From Tamarix chinensis (Eukaryota > Streptophyta > Magnoliopsida > Caryophyllales > Tamaricaceae), in the NCBI GenBank assembly GCA_030549775.1, contig CM060177.1, positions 65,476,638 to 65,540,637 on the forward strand: a stretch of DNA of 64,000 nucleotides, in the 5' to 3' direction. Position numbers and translations under genes: made by a program. Shown piece by piece: positions 1 through 13,245 of this stretch (the stretch's first letter is position 1; every line of letters starts with the position of its first letter). The notes under the pieces are model-generated. The model did not search any database and was not told the origin of the DNA. It saw nothing but the letters and a program-made list of their open reading frames with translations.

Positions 1-76
1 AAAATTTTCCCTTAGCCTTGCGGTTGTTGTTTGATTTAAATGAAAATTTTCAACTGTGATTTTGGGGGATGTTACA
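1..76 (+). mobile_element. 3' end of a giant-LTR family member (LTR K), cut by window edge
   Basis: The first 76 bases end in GGGGGATGTTACA, preceded by a TGAAAATTTTCAACTGTGA stretch. This is the same terminal layout as the 3' ends of the plus-oriented LTRs at 12244 and 14067. No primer-binding site follows, so it is probably a solo LTR or a fragment. The rest lies outside the window. Confidence 0.55.
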
Positions 77-713
77 ACACTCCTCAATCTTAACTCTCAA
101 ATCAATTTTAGTATGACACTCTAAGAAGGTTTATTAGCATGTAGATGCTCATCCTTACGAGACAAAGATTAATAGAGAAGTAGACTCCCTCACTTTAGGT
201 AAGTATAAGTGCTCTATGCTCATGTATAATTTTCTCTTATAATTCCCTCTATTGATTGTGATTGATTATAGGCTTGCATGTACACCACTCTATGTAACAC
301 AAAAATCATAAGGTCTTATTAAAGGTGTAATGGGGCTAGGGTAAAAGGTAGGATAATTCTAGGATTGTAGTTAAAGGCCTGAAAACAAATGGAGTAATAA
401 CAAAAAAAATATTTCTCAGAATATGAGATTAACAATATGTCATCATATCCTAAAGTAAACCAACCATGGCCTTTGCCATCAATTTATCCCTTCCTATTTG
501 AATCATAAGATTAATTTGCCCACATCTTAATGTCAACACTTTTGCTCTTTTCTTCTTCTCTTTTCCCTCTCTCTCTTTCTCTTATTCATCTTTCTTCTTT
601 CTTCTTCTTTTTTTAAAATGAAAAATGAAAGAGAGAGGAGGATAATAAAAATAATGAGGCTACATTTCCGGTCATTTTCTCAACACAAAAATCTACCACC
701 TCTTCTTTGTTAT
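77..713. other. Unassigned intergenic DNA
   Basis: No reading frame, repeat or transposon similarity is recognisable here. There is a pyrimidine-rich CT tract at about 540-612. This is the only stretch at the left end that lies outside the giant LTRs, so it may be old flanking DNA. Confidence 0.4.
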
Positions 714-1449
714 TGTAACACCCCCAAAATTCACTACTGAAAAATTTTGTTTTATTAAAATAATTAGCGGAAGTGAAATATCAAAACCATGAATTCTGGG
801 GATATTATCGCCACACTTAGTACCAGATCGGTTCATTCCTACCGTTCTAGTACCAAGTACTAAGGCTAAAAGAGAAGAATACAACTTACGAGAAACTCAA
901 ACATATTTAAATCAGAGTAGCATAGTAAACAATTTACGAGAATAAAATCCACTAGTGGTGGTTACAAAACAATGAATACATTAAATAAAGAATTTAAAAG
1001 AGAAAGAGGTCAACCCTAGGACTTTCTGGATAGTTCCTTACGCTCTTTCTCGGGAGCCCACTTGAATAGCACCTGAAAATGACCTGCACGGGACATTGCC
1101 CATTGAATAGGCAGGGGCCCCATGAATGGAACCCTTCAGTACTATGGTACTGAGTAACCCTTTAAAACACACTTAAAAGTAGGCCCGCAATGTAACACAT
1201 GATATACCACTATACCCATACATAACGACAGGTGTAAACATAATAATCAAATCCATGCATTCACATACTTGACAAGTCAATCAGATATTAATGGTGCATA
1301 CATAAATATTACTTTCGTACATTTGCATACTTAACAAGTTAATCAAATATTAATAGATCATAATGAACAATCAATGCTTTTAGGGCTTTAAAGCCATTAG
1401 TCCATCATTAATTAATCATCTCGGATTATAAATATTCATGTGAGTGTGG

Positions 1450-1765
1450 GAACCCCACTATTATAGCTGGTGGACCGGAATACATACAGGGCAGAACGCT
1501 CCTGACCACTAGTATTCGCCGGTGGACCAATCTCCAGGGCAAAACGCTCTTAGCCACTATTATCTGCTGGTGGACCGGTCTGACCTTGACTCACATGGTT
1601 TTCCACTGTAAGTACTTAGTGTCTTCCCCATGTCTTATCGTTATTACGTTTGGTTTGTTGAGCACATAATTCCCCACTATTATAGTCGGTGGACTAGAAA
1701 TCATGCAAAGCAAAACGCTTCTGCCTACTATTATTCGCCGGTGGACCGGTCTGGGTTCGGCTCAA
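1450..1765 (-). repeat. CCACTATTATAGCCGGTGG modules of LTR F (5 copies)
   Basis: There are five copies of a unit of the form CCACTATTAT-N4-GGTGGACCGG, spaced about 50 bp apart. Between units lie GGGCARAACGCTC-like linkers. The copies form two clusters separated by a TTCCACTGTAAGTACTTAG spacer. Each unit begins CCAC and ends GTGG, so it can fold on itself. Confidence 0.8.
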
Positions 1766-2689
1766 CAATCTTCCTCTTTAAGTGATTAGTGTCTTATTCC
1801 TATCTTATTCGAAAGTAATTCACTCTTGAAATGCATGTCACTGACCTCTACTTCTATCCTCCCGAGAGGGCTCGTCCCATATCTTGAGACCTTTGCACCT
1901 CTTATCACACCTTGAAATCCATTCCCCCTTACATTTACTTATAACGAAAATAAACTCCTAAGGGTGTGGGTTGAGACCCACCACCTTATGACATTCAAAT
2001 TATTTCACTACCACCCTCTAGGGTTTTCCCTTGAAACCTAATCGGACCTATGTGGCCCAACCTTTTTTTTTATCATCCCACACCTCATCTCATTTAGATT
2101 CGACCCAAATCCCATCACTCTACTCACCAATTATTCATGTGACCGTAAACCCTAGTTGGTCACTTAAACCCTAACACCTTTCTACGTAAGGATCATCCTA
2201 TGTAAACCCTAGAAATCTCCCATGCAAGAGTTGCATCACTCATTCATTTTATTTAAGTCCCCTTTTATTTAATCACTCATGGATCATGGGTTATTTAGGT
2301 CATTCCTACCTACGTTAGCCAACTTACTTCCCCTTGGTTATCTTACTTTCCCATTTTTCCTTTTTCATCCTTCCATCCCACATTACCACATTAAAATATC
2401 CTAGCATGCATGTCCTAGAGGGTCACATCACATAACATCGTACGCACAACAAATATAATCATCATCCACATGCCATAAAGAAGTCAGATAAGCATACATT
2501 CACTCTAGGTTGCGCTATAAACGATTAATCATTAAGCATAAAGTACACAATATGGCATAACACATGGCATACAAGGCACGTAACCCATATATAGTTGTTC
2601 TTTGCCACATCCTTACTCGGTTTAGGTTACCAAGCGATCTCTCACACTTATTAGGTCACCACTCACCCTTCATAATTATTACACTTATC

Positions 2690-3345
2690 ATAATTCCCAT
2701 TTGGTTGGTCAGATTACCGAATTGTCCTTCTCATTTGTTATAATTGCTAAATTGCCCCTTTATTTGAATAAATTACCAAATTACCCTTCTACATTATCAT
2801 AATTACCAATTTACCCTTTAGATAGTTAAATTACCGAATTGCCCTTCTCTTCCAAATTTACCATAATACCCCTTTTACTTACAAATTACCATTTTATCCA
2901 ATTATTTATAAACTTACCATTTTATGCCTTTACTTACAAAATTACCATTTTACCCTTTGCTTAAAAAATTACCATTCTACCCTTTATTCAAAAAATTACC
3001 ATTTTATCCTTTTACTTACAAAATTACTATTTTATCGTTTTACTTACAAAATTACTGTTTCGCCCTTTGCATATAAAATAGCCATTTTACCCTTTTCACT
3101 TATAAAGTACCATTTTTCCCTTTTACATACAAAATTACCATTTTACCCTTTAATTATAAAATTACCATTTTGCCCTTTTATTTACAAAATTACCATTTTG
3201 CCCTTTTATTACAAAATTACCATTTTTCCCTTTTATCACAAAATTACCATTTTATCCCTTTACCTCCCAAAATTACCATTTTACCCTTTACTTCCAAAAC
3301 TACCAATTTACCCTTTTTACTTACAATTTACCATTTTTCCCCTTA
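2690..3345. repeat. Short tandem array, AAATTACCATTTTACCCTTT type
   Basis: About 25 degenerate copies of a roughly 25-bp monomer, centred on TTACCATTTTACCCTTTT. The same monomer appears in reverse complement in LTR D at 9365-10560, at the equivalent position inside the LTR. Long open frames here are translation of the repeat and not genes. Confidence 0.9.
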
Positions 3346-6300
3346 TTACGCCATTTATATTAAATTATTATCACTATATGAAATATTAATATTAACATCC
3401 CATTCTCATTATCCAACTCTGCAACTATTATATTTAATTTAATACTCATTAACATCCATACATATTAGGCTACATTCTTGCACAAGACATATTACTAAAA
3501 TACCCCTAGGGCTCACAATAATATTAACCATGCATTAAAGATCACAATAGCATAACACAACATGGATAAATACTTAACATTTTCATTAATAACCTGTAAT
3601 ACCCTGTATATTTGAAATTTAATTTTATTAAGCCTAATGATTTTATTAGCGTAATTTGATGTAAATATTTAATTATTTTAATTTCAATTCGTTTTATGGA
3701 TTTATCGACGATTTTGACTTCATATTTGAATTAATTAATCGTTTTCGTTGCGGACCATTTTAGATAATTTTTTTCACGACCATGATTTTATTATATTCAT
3801 ATGATTTTGATTTTCGGTTAAAAATATGTATTCCCGTTCTTTCTCATATTTTGATTTTTTAATATTTTAGATTCGTTTTCGATTGTAACTTTGTCATGTG
3901 ATTATGAATTTATTTTGGAGTTATATTTCATTAACGAAATATATTATTTAAATTATAGAATTTCTGTTTAAATAGTTAAATTTATTTTAATGATTTTATC
4001 CATAGAAAATATTTTTGACTTTAAATTTATTTATTTTCGGAAATTGTTAATATTTTCAGAAAGTTTTAAATAAAAAAGATTTTCTGAGCTTATTTATGAA
4101 TTTCTTTCTAAAATTAATTTTCTTCCATTTTACGCTTTTTAGTTTGCAGAAAATTGGTTTTGAAAATTATTAAAATTAGTCTCAGTTTATTAGAATTTGA
4201 CTTAAATATTTTATTATATATTTTTAAATATTATTTTGGGATCTTATAATGTATTTCCGTAAATAATATAAATTTTTACGTTTGTTGGTAAATTCTTCCG
4301 AAAATTTTTCCGAAATTCTTTATATAGCTCTTATATCGATTTTAAGCTTTCAGATTCTTATGAAATGATTTTCGTTGAATAAATTTTAGATAAAATCTTC
4401 CAATAACAATTTTAAATATTTAGTATTTTATTTTTACTTGTATTTGTATAAAAAAAAACCACCCCAATCGATTCCCCGACCGACCCCCCTCTTCTATTCC
4501 TTTTCTCTCCTCTCCCTTCTGTTCTCTTTCCCTTTCTCGACTCCCCTGCACTTGCTCCCTATTCACAACCCCAAACCCCTGCTGCCTCATTCTCCCCAGC
4601 TCCTCCCTGCGCCGCCTCGCCTGTCGACCTCCAGTGACGCCGCAATAGCTGCCGAAGCAGCGCAACAGCTACTAGCTCGACCGTAGTAGGAGCAGCAACC
4701 ACCAGCAGCAGCGCGCAACAGCAGCAACTGTGCAGGTCGCTCCGTCGCTGCGCGGTTACCGTTGACGTCTCTCGACCACCGGCGAGCTACCCCTGACCTC
4801 CGGCGAAGCGTCTCCGACCTTCCCTTGTTCCGATTTGTTGATTTTCGTTTGGTATAAATTTCTAAAAAAATCCTAACATTGATTTGATTAATTGATTATG
4901 AATTAGCTTATGATAAGCTAAATTGATTTTTGATTATGTATATATGTGTTGTAAGATTGATTTGGATAGGTTAATTGTATAGTTTATGTTGGAATTCTGG
5001 AAAATTGGATTTTTGGTGGGGTTATGCCCGAATTTTTCTGATCTTCCCGATTTGATGATTTTGGATAAATTGATTATACAATATGTTTTAAAATGTATCT
5101 AATTTCATGTCAGAATCGTCAATTTGAGAAATTTATGTAGAATTAATCGTAATTTTATTCCTATGTCAAAATTCGTGTGTAATGAAATTGGGTCATATAA
5201 TTGAGTCGTTTTGCACAATTGATTTTATAATATCGTTTGAAATATATTTAATTTCATATTAGAAATGTTGATTTAGGAAAATTGTGCGTAACTGTTCGGA
5301 ATTAGATTTTTAGGTCAAAACTCTTGCGGGACTAAATTGGATTATGTAATTGGGTTGTTTTATCCAATTTACTATATAATTTATATTAGAATACATTTAA
5401 TTACATTTCTGAACCATCAATTTATATATTTCAGCAAGAATTGATCGGATTTGTATTCCGGGCTCAAAAACCCTAATTGTGCTAAATTGGGAATTCCTTT
5501 TTTGGTTTTGGGCAGTTGATTATACGATATGTTATAAAATATTTCTAATTGCATTTCTAAACATTTAATTTAAATAAATTAATAGAATTCAACCGAATTG
5601 TATTTTTAGGCCTAAAACCCTAGATTTTAAGTAAAATTATGAAATTGATCATTTGTATAATTATTTTTCTAAAATTAAATTTATAGAAATAGTTGAAATG
5701 ATCCTAATTGCATTCTAATATCTTTAATTGGAATTATCCAAGCTTGTGTCGTGGGCTTTAAAACCCTAATTTTGAAAATAAGCAGTCTAAAATTGGCTAC
5801 TAGGAAGATTGTTTTTGTTGAAATTAATTATCTAGATTTATCTCAAATTATTTTAATTGTGTTTTAAAACTATAAATTTGAGGTAATTGAAGTGTTTTGG
5901 TCGATTCGTAGTTTAGGCATTAAAAACCCTAATCTTCAAGGATGGTTTTATAAAATTGATTTTTGCTATGCGTCTTTTATCTAATCGATTTATGTCTTTG
6001 GGTTTTAAATCATTTGAATTATGTTTTAATCTAATCGATTTGGATTTAGTTCTATGCAAATGGTTGGTTTACCTATTTAGTTGTAAAACCTAATGAATAA
6101 GTCATTTTTGATAAATTAACTTATAATCGATTATTCTTTCTCGGACTTTCCAAATTAATTTGAAAGGTCCCAAGTGATATGTGTGTTAATCTGATTTGAT
6201 TTATATTTAATCTTAAATCCTAATAGTGCTATGCTCTTGAGTCCTAGGTTATGGACATGTTTTCCAAGAAAGACTGTTTGTGTCCCATTATATGGATTTA

Positions 6301-6804
6301 ATTATAATATGTGAATTATTAATTGATAAGATAGTTTCTAACCTAGTTGTGATTTCTATCAGCAATTTAGGAAAACTTTCTCGTGGATTGTCGAGCTTTC
6401 GATAGCTCTCCCTCTTACTCAATTTGCTTAGCTAGCTTCGGATTTAGGTAAGTCATTACTTACCTTTACTTATGATGGAATCTGGATGTATGTCTGTTCG
6501 GAGTGGAAGGTGATAAGTATGCCTATCGATTATTTAATCATGTCAAGTGTATGCTGTGTTCTATGTGGTAATTTTATGTATGTATGAATTCATAGCTTCA
6601 ATGCTAATGCATGTTAGTATGACGTTGAATATGGTATGTATTTGAGTATGCAAAGTGTTGAGTATGGATTTGGAACTATTTGATACCTTATGTTGTATCC
6701 TTATGTCAGAGAATTGTTCATGTGTGCCTGATTTATGGCCGGTTAAAATCTTTGAATAAGATACTATTAATTTAAAGTGAAGATCACATGAGTTGGGCCG
6801 AGGT

Positions 6805-7015
6805 GCGGGGTCCATTCCACTAGACGATAATAGTGGCTCAGGTGTCCTGTCCCTGACAGGTGATTCAAGCCATTCCACCGGTTCAGAATAGTGGCTCAGG
6901 AGTGTTTTGCCCTGAGAGGTGTAGGATCTGTTCCACCAGATGATAATAGTGGTTCAGGTGGCTTGTCACTGAGAGGTACTTCAGTCCATTCCACCGGATT
7001 AAGAATAGTGGGGCC
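6805..7015 (+). repeat. CCGGTGG-type modules of LTR E, first cluster
   Basis: Four units written on this strand as CCACYRG...AATAGTGG, with linkers containing GGCTCAGGTGTCCTGTCC. The matching second cluster of E is at 13040-13245, displaced by nested insertion M. Confidence 0.75.
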
Positions 7016-7479
7016 CTATACTCCACGGTAATAAGAATATGTGATGGAAACCTATTAGGGTTTCACGAAAGGATTGAAAGATTAATCGAGCGCAATGTTC
7101 GATTCGCCGGTACAGCCTAAGGAACAATTCCAAAGGAAGACCAAAGATTCAGAGGCATAGTGTAATACCCCAAAATTTTCGAAAAACCTATATTTTAATA
7201 AATTACTTTTATTTGGAATAAAATTTGCTTTAGATTATTTATTTTAATTATTTTATGGATTTTGGAATATGTAAATTTGGATAAAAGTATTTAATAAATT
7301 AAAAATAAATATTTTTCTATTTATCATATTATTTTATTTGGATAATTTTCCAAACTAATATTTTACCAACTTTATCCTTTTTAAACTTATATATTAGATT
7401 ATAATAAATTAAATTATTAAATTAAATAATTTATCAAGAATATTACATTTTATGATTTTATAAATTAATTTAATTTATT

Positions 7480-8640
7480 TCCCTATTTTTCCATTTTCCC
7501 TTTTTCTTTTCCTTCTCCTTTTCTCCTTTTCTTCTTTCTTCTCTTTTCCTTTTTCTCCCCCTTGGGCCGCCCACCCGACCAGCCCTTCCCCTCTCCTGCG
7601 CACTGGGCCACTGGCCCATCTCCCCTCTCTCGCGCGGGCTTCCTCCCTCCTCTCCCTCGCGCGCGCCGCCCAGCACACCAGCCCAAACGCTTCCTTATTT
7701 TTTTACCCTTGGACCGGCCGGCTCCCTTCTTTTTCTGCGCCGGTCTAGCCGCCAATCCCTTTCCCTTCTCCTTTCTTCCTCCTCCCACGCCCGACTCTCC
7801 TTTCTACCATTGTCGAGCACTGACCGCCACCCTGCACCTGCCACCACCACCTGCTCCCTCTCCCTCTCTCTTCCCCCGTCGTTTTCCTTCCCTTTTTGAG
7901 CCATACTAGCCCTGCATCCCCAGCCTGCACGCCCTGTTTCTTTCCCTCTTCTCCCCTTCCTTCCCCCTGCCAACCGACAGCCCTGCCACCACTGCAGCAC
8001 CGATTGGCCAGCCTTGCCCCCTCTCTTCTCCCTCTTCTTTTTCTCCATCTCCCCAGCCTTTCATTCCCCTCATTTTCGAACCATCATCCCCATCCCGAGC
8101 TCCCTCCTCTCTCCTTCCTTCTCCCTCCATTTTTTTCCCGTTTTTCTTCTCACCGCCGCCTGCCACCGCTTGAACCACCAAGCCCAAGCCCTGCGCCGCC
8201 TTCTGCCACTGCCTACTACCACCCTGCACCACCACACAGCCCCTTCGAGCCCTACACTTCCTCCCTTCTCCTCCTCTTCCTTTTTCTTCCCAACTTTTTC
8301 CCCTTACCGCCGAGCCACCTGCAACCGCCTCTACTGCCGCCTTTCGGCCACCTCTACCGCCACCCAACCCACCGTTCGACACCCTGCAACCCCCTCTACA
8401 ACCGCCATCCATTATTTGGCCGAAAACAGCCCTTGCACCCCTCCATTTTTCCCTCCACTTTTCCTTCCTTCTCAACCCTTCCCCCTCGACCCTTCTCGGC
8501 AGCCAACTTCGCCGCCTTGCCGCCGCCGTCTCCGCCGCCTTGAGCCGCTTCGAAACCACCCTTAGCCTCCACCTACACCCCCTCTTCACTTCTGCACCAT
8601 TCACTTGCCTTAGAACCTCCCCCAACCACCTTCTTTTCTA
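7480..8640 (+). other. CT-rich GC-elevated U3 tract of LTR D
   Basis: The tract is over 1 kb of mostly C and T on this strand, with long open frames in both directions giving Pro/Ser/Leu-rich or Arg/Gly-rich peptides. The same kind of tract occurs before the TATA box in LTRs F, G, H and C. It looks like a promoter-proximal compositional feature rather than a gene. Confidence 0.65.
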
Positions 8641-8642
8641 GC

Positions 8643-8650
8643 CTAAATAC
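8643..8650 (+). promoter_or_regulatory. TATA-like box of LTR D
   Basis: CTAAATAC follows the CT-rich tract, at the position where LTRs C, G and H have TATAAATA on their own strand. The match is weaker than in those copies. Confidence 0.45.
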
Positions 8651-9364
8651 CCTAACCCGAAAATAATGTATTTTGCTCCCTTCACCCTCTTTGAGCCTTT
8701 TTCCCCCATGGGTTTTGCATGAAACTCACGCTACCCATGCAGCGTGAGCTCCCCTTCATTTTAAAAATTATTTGGCTAATTTTTAAGGTATAATGGTATT
8801 TTATGTTAAGTGTTTTATTAATTAAAATTTATAAAGTTTTATACTTGGATTCTTATTTCTAACATAAATATGATGGATATTATTTTTAGGTGTTGAGTTG
8901 CTAATTATGCTTGGTAAGATTTGATATTTTGCGGGATTAAGGTAACCGTTAATCCTCCCTTAAATATATGGAAAAACGCATGCTAGCACATTTAGGGTTT
9001 AGTATGATTTTATGCATGTTTTGTATGCTTAGCATGATATGTTTATGGTTTCTTATATTGTTTGTTAAAAAGAAAAAGCATGATAACTTTTGTGCCATAT
9101 GTAGGTATGTTAATTAAGGAAGGAGTTTGATTATGGATGGAAATGTTAAATACTTGTTTATGATGTATCATGTTGCTAATGCATGAATGATGTTATTGTT
9201 TAAAGGTATTTTAGTAATTATGCTTATGAGGTAAATAAATCAATGTGTGTAGTTGCTAATGAGTATTATGTTGAAAAATGACAAGTTGGTGGACTTAGAT
9301 GATAAAAATGAAGTATTAATATCATTATTTTATGTAGTGTTAGTAAATTCATAAAAATGGTGAA

Positions 9365-10560
9365 TAAAGGGGTTGAGTGGAAATTTTATAAGTGGAAAGG
9401 GTATTTCGGTAATTTTTGAGATAAAAGAATAATATGGAAATTTTATGATTAAATGGTCAAATGATAATTTACAAGTAAAGGATAAAATTGTAAGTTGTAA
9501 GAAAGAAGGGTAAAATGGTAATTTTGGAAGTAGGGGTAAAATAGTAATTTTGGATGAAGGAGGGCACTATGGTAATTTTGGAGGTAAAGGGGCAAAATTG
9601 TTAATTCATAAGTAAAGGGTAATATGGTAAATTTTATAAGTGAATGGCGAAGTGGAAATTTATAAGTAAAGGGGTAATATGGTAAATTGGAAAAGAAGGG
9701 CAAAATGGTAATTATGTAAGGAAAGATAAAGATGGTAATCTTGGATGTGAAAGGGTAAAATAGTGATTTGTAAAGTAAAAGATGTATGGTGGTAAATTTC
9801 ACAAATAAAAGGATATTATGGTAAAATTGGATGTAAGGGGTAAAATGGTTATTTTGTAAATAAAAGGATATTATGGTAAACTTGGGAGTAAGGGGTAACG
9901 TGGTAATTATGATAACGACAAAAGATAATTTAGAAATTAAATTATGATTGTAGAAGAGCAATTGGATAAGTACGATGCTATAAAAGGGTAATTTGGTGAA
10001 TTAACCAATTAAAGGGCATTATGGTAATTTTAAATATGGAGAAGGGTAAATTTGGTAACTGTAATTATGAAGAGGGGTAAATTAATTATGAGGAAGGTTA
10101 ATTTGGAATTTATAATGATTAAAAAGGGTAAATGGCAATTAAAATAATTGAGAGGGGTAAACTAGTAATTATGATAAAGGAGAAGGGCAATTTGGTAACT
10201 TATCCAACTGAAGGGGCAATTTGGTAATTTAGCCGATTAAAGGGTAAAGTGATAATTATTTAACCAATTAAAGGGGAAAAATAGTAATCATGATAACGAA
10301 GGAGGGTAATTTAGTAATTTATCCAACTCAAGGGCAATTTAGTAATTATAACAAAGGAGAAGGGCGATTTGGTAATATAACCAACCAAAAGGGAAATATG
10401 ATAAGTGTAGTAATTATGAGGGGTGAATGGTGATCTAAAAAGTGTAGGAGACAATTTGGTAATCTAAAGTGGACAAGGGGTAATTTGGTAATTATGCAAC
10501 CTTAAGGGTAATGTGGTAATTTATCAAGTAAGGAACAGATACTTTAACAATTATATAAGT
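9365..10560. repeat. Tandem array, AAATGGTAATTTTGG type, in LTR D
   Basis: Roughly 45 degenerate copies of a 20-30-bp monomer with core GGGTAAAATGGTAATTTTG. It is the reverse complement of the array at 2690-3345 in LTR F. The long minus-strand open frame at 9449-9961 is an artefact of the repeat. Confidence 0.9.
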
Positions 10561-11224
10561 AAAAGGCAAATGAGTAATTTGTACCTAATATGTCTTTGAG
10601 ATTGTGGAACATTAATATGATTAAATGATGCTGATTAGCCAAGTAAGAGTAGTTGATAATTAGTCTGGCCTTAATGATCTCTCTGTGATATCCTGGATAA
10701 TCATCTGAATAATAAACGATTAATGATATCGGAACGATTGAAAGTGAATAAGTATCGGATTATCGTGCTTTTCGTGATCACCTTAATTAAGACACTATTA
10801 CTTAAAGTGAAAGACCTCGAGATCGGGAATGGTGACTCCTTAGGGGTCGCTACCCTAAGGACGTGGTTTAGTCCACGATTATTCTAGTATTTGCTGGTGT
10901 GCCTTTGTGCCCCAGCCAGGCCCTATATCTTACTCTTCCTAGCTCTACGGACCTAGTTAGGGGGTATGCATACTTATGGATTAGGGGTCCTTGTCGGTAG
11001 GGTACTGAGTTAGCTTTATGCACCAGTACGACCAGGGTACCTTTGCGTCCTTGGGTTCATGGTTAAAGGGTACTAAGTAGCTGATATGCACCGGTACGAC
11101 CGGTGTACCTTTGTGTCCCGGGTTATCGATCTCCCATTCGAGGCAAATAAATATGATTGATGTGCTGATTAAAGAAAGGAAAGATACTATAATTGAAAGT
11201 GGAATATTAATGAGCTGGGCCTAG

Positions 11225-11575
11225 TGATTTATGATATTGCGTACCGGTCCACCGGTTATAATAGTGGTCCAGGAGCGTGTTGCCCTGGTGTGTGATTATG
11301 AGTACCGGTCCACCGGTTATAATAGTGGCCAGGAGCGTTGTGCCCTGGATGATGATTTTATATGTATTCCTGTCCACCGGCAATAATAGTGGGGGTCCCG
11401 AGCTCAATAAAATCAGTTATGTATGTGAATAAGATTATGGAAAAATACTAATCACTTATAGTGGAACACCATGTGAGTCGGGGCCAGACCGGTCCACCGG
11501 CAATAATAGTGGTCAGAGGCGTTCTGCCCTGAGTGTATACTTTCTGGTCCACCGGCTATAATAGTGGGGTTCTCG
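11225..11575 (+). repeat. CCGGTGG-type modules of LTR D (5 copies)
   Basis: Five units of the form GGTCCACCGGYTATAATAGTGG, split 3 + 2 around a CACTTATAGTGGAACACCAT spacer. Copies are well preserved. Confidence 0.85.
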
Positions 11576-12244
11576 CACTCACATGGATATAAAATATGAT
11601 ATTGATTGAATGATGATGGAATAATGGTAAGGCCAGAATTTACTGATCTTACACTATGACATGGCTTAAGGCCCAAAGATATCAATCGTGAATTATAACT
11701 TGTGTTACGTGTTATTGTTATGTATGCACCTCTCATTATTTATGTGCGTGACTTGCATTATGTGCCGTATGCGGGCCTGTCTTTAAGTGTGATATTAAAG
11801 GGTTACTCAGTACCGTAGTACTGAAGGGATTCCCTTTATGGGGCCCCTGCCTATTCAATGGGCAGTGCCCTTGCAGGTATTTTCAGGTGCTACTCAAGTG
11901 GGTTACGGGAAGGAGAGTAAGGAATTTTCTAGTATCGTTAGCTTTTTCTCTTTCTCATTTAAATTCTTGGTTTTAAATATTAACGTTATTAAAGTAACCA
12001 CCGTTGGTGGATTTTATTCTTGTGAACGATTTGATGCGCTACTATGATTTGTGTGTGTTGAATTTCTTTCAAGCTGTATTTTATTTTCTTAGCCTTAGCA
12101 CTTGGTACTGGAACGGTATGAGTGAACCGGTCTAGTACTAAGTGTGGCGGTAATACTCCCAAAGTTCACGTTTTATTTATCTGCTTCCGTAATTATGTTT
12201 TAATAAAATGAAATTTTTCAGTAGTGAATTTTGGGGGTGTTACA

Positions 12245-12965
12245 CATAATTTATACAACGGCAACTGAAATTTGGAAGTGAATGATCAAGATTGATCAAG
12301 GTGAGAGCGAGAGCAGAATAAGAGAAGACGAGCGAACGAGAGAATCGCCGAGAGAGAGAAAAAAGAAATCGCGAGAAGGCTCGAGAATTAACCAAGTATT
12401 ATTCTGTCAATGGTTACCCGTATTACATGTATTCGGCTATATATATATGTACATAACAGACCGTATACATCGACAAATACAATACAGACTACGAATACAA
12501 GGCCTGAAGAACGAAGGTTTAATATTTTGGGCCACAATAAGTCGACCAGCCCATATCAACCCAACATAAGAAAATTTCCCAAATACAATTAAGTTTAAGG
12601 CTTAATTTCCCATCAGCTAAAATAATACTTTAGCTAATCATGGCTATTAAGGATTGATTAATCCACAATCCATCTAGTCCAAAATTAAGGACCGGGTGGC
12701 GGATTATACAACCGACCTAATTTCCATTAGCCAATTTCGACCGGCGAATGCATCATATGGGATTACAAGTTATTAACAAAATTTACATAATCTGTACACG
12801 TCAAATACATAATCTACACTTCCAGCAACTGTATCCAAAGTTCCACAGAATCCATATGCTGCATTACACTCCTATTAACTCATCAAATAAGACAAACAAT
12901 TATAAGTAATTAATTCACAGCAATTTTCAAAATTAATTAAATATAAATTTGTAAGATTCACATCA
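12245..12965. other. Right-hand portion of solo LTR M
   Basis: Continuation of M after LTR D. It contains GA-rich sequence (12300-12375), an AT-rich TATATATATATG element and then unique AT-rich DNA ending in TTCACATCA. No gene-like frame is supported. Confidence 0.6.
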
Positions 12966-13039
12966 ATATGATATGAGTTAAGTAATGAATAAGACATTAA
13001 TTATTTAAAGTGGAAGATTACGTGAGTCAGGACCAAGTG

Positions 13040-13245
13040 TAGGGTCTATTCCATTGGACGATAATAGTAGCTTAGGTGTGTTGTCCCTGAGAGGTGATTC
13101 AAGCCATTCCACCGGTTAAGGTTAGTGGCTTATGAGTGTTTTGCCTTGAGAGGTGTAGGATCTGTTCCACCAGATGATAACAGTGGCTCGGGTGTGTTGT
13201 CCCCGAGCGGTGCTTCAGACCGTTCCACCGGTTTAAGAATAGTGG
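13040..13245 (+). repeat. CCGGTGG-type modules of LTR E, second cluster
   Basis: Four units, similar to those at 6805-7015, with linkers such as TGTTGTCCCTGAGAGGTG. They lie downstream of a TTATTTAAAGTGGAAGATTA spacer that is also found in LTRs D and L. Confidence 0.75.

Larger units (their letters stand above)
7161..12244 (+). mobile_element. Giant solo LTR D (5.08 kb)
   Basis: The LTR starts TGTAATACCCC and ends GTAGTGAATTTTGGGGGTGT-TACA at 12244. It is flanked by CATAG on the left and CATAA on the right, a 4-of-5 duplication. Inside, in order: an AT-rich start; a CT-rich, proline-codon-rich tract (7480-8640); a TATA-like box (8643-8650); an AT-rich spacer; a GGTAATTTTG tandem zone (9365-10560); the CCGGTGG modules (11225-11575); and the conserved GTACTGAGTAACCC and CTTAGCACTTGGTACTGG blocks. 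No retrotransposon protein, PBS or PPT is present. Terminal identity with the Tekay-type LTR at 41001-43062 (GTAGTGAA...GTGTTACA) fixes the plus orientation. Confidence 0.85.
7042..12965. mobile_element. Solo LTR M (about 0.83 kb net, TSD ATATG) carrying nested LTR D
   Basis: The element starts TGATGGAAACC at 7042 and ends TTCACATCA at 12965, giving TGATG/CATCA inverted termini. It is flanked by perfect 5-bp repeats ATATG (7037-7041 and 12966-12970). Without LTR D it is 119 + 716 bp. Removing it restores E sequence that aligns with LTR L near 46010. It contains a TATATATATATG tract at about 12437 and a purine-rich GAGAGAGAGAAAAAAG stretch. It is unrelated to the giant-LTR family, and no coding sequence or PBS is present. 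Superfamily and orientation cannot be assigned by eye. Confidence 0.8.

Noticed and set aside
1450..1765. Possible CRISPR-like array (repeat-spacer look)
   Set aside because: Repeats are degenerate, spacing is uneven, linkers are also conserved, and the setting is plant nuclear retrotransposon DNA.
3170..3442. 90-codon frame
   Set aside because: Translation of the TTACCATTTT tandem array; no family resemblance.
7896..8625. Long overlapping open frames on both strands (215 and 239 codons)
   Set aside because: They lie in a CT-rich tract; the peptides are Pro/Ser/Leu-rich or Arg/Gly-rich. Similar tracts precede the TATA box in other LTRs, and no domain is seen.
9449..9961. 170-codon minus-strand frame
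   Set aside because: Translation of the GGTAATTTTG tandem array in LTR D.
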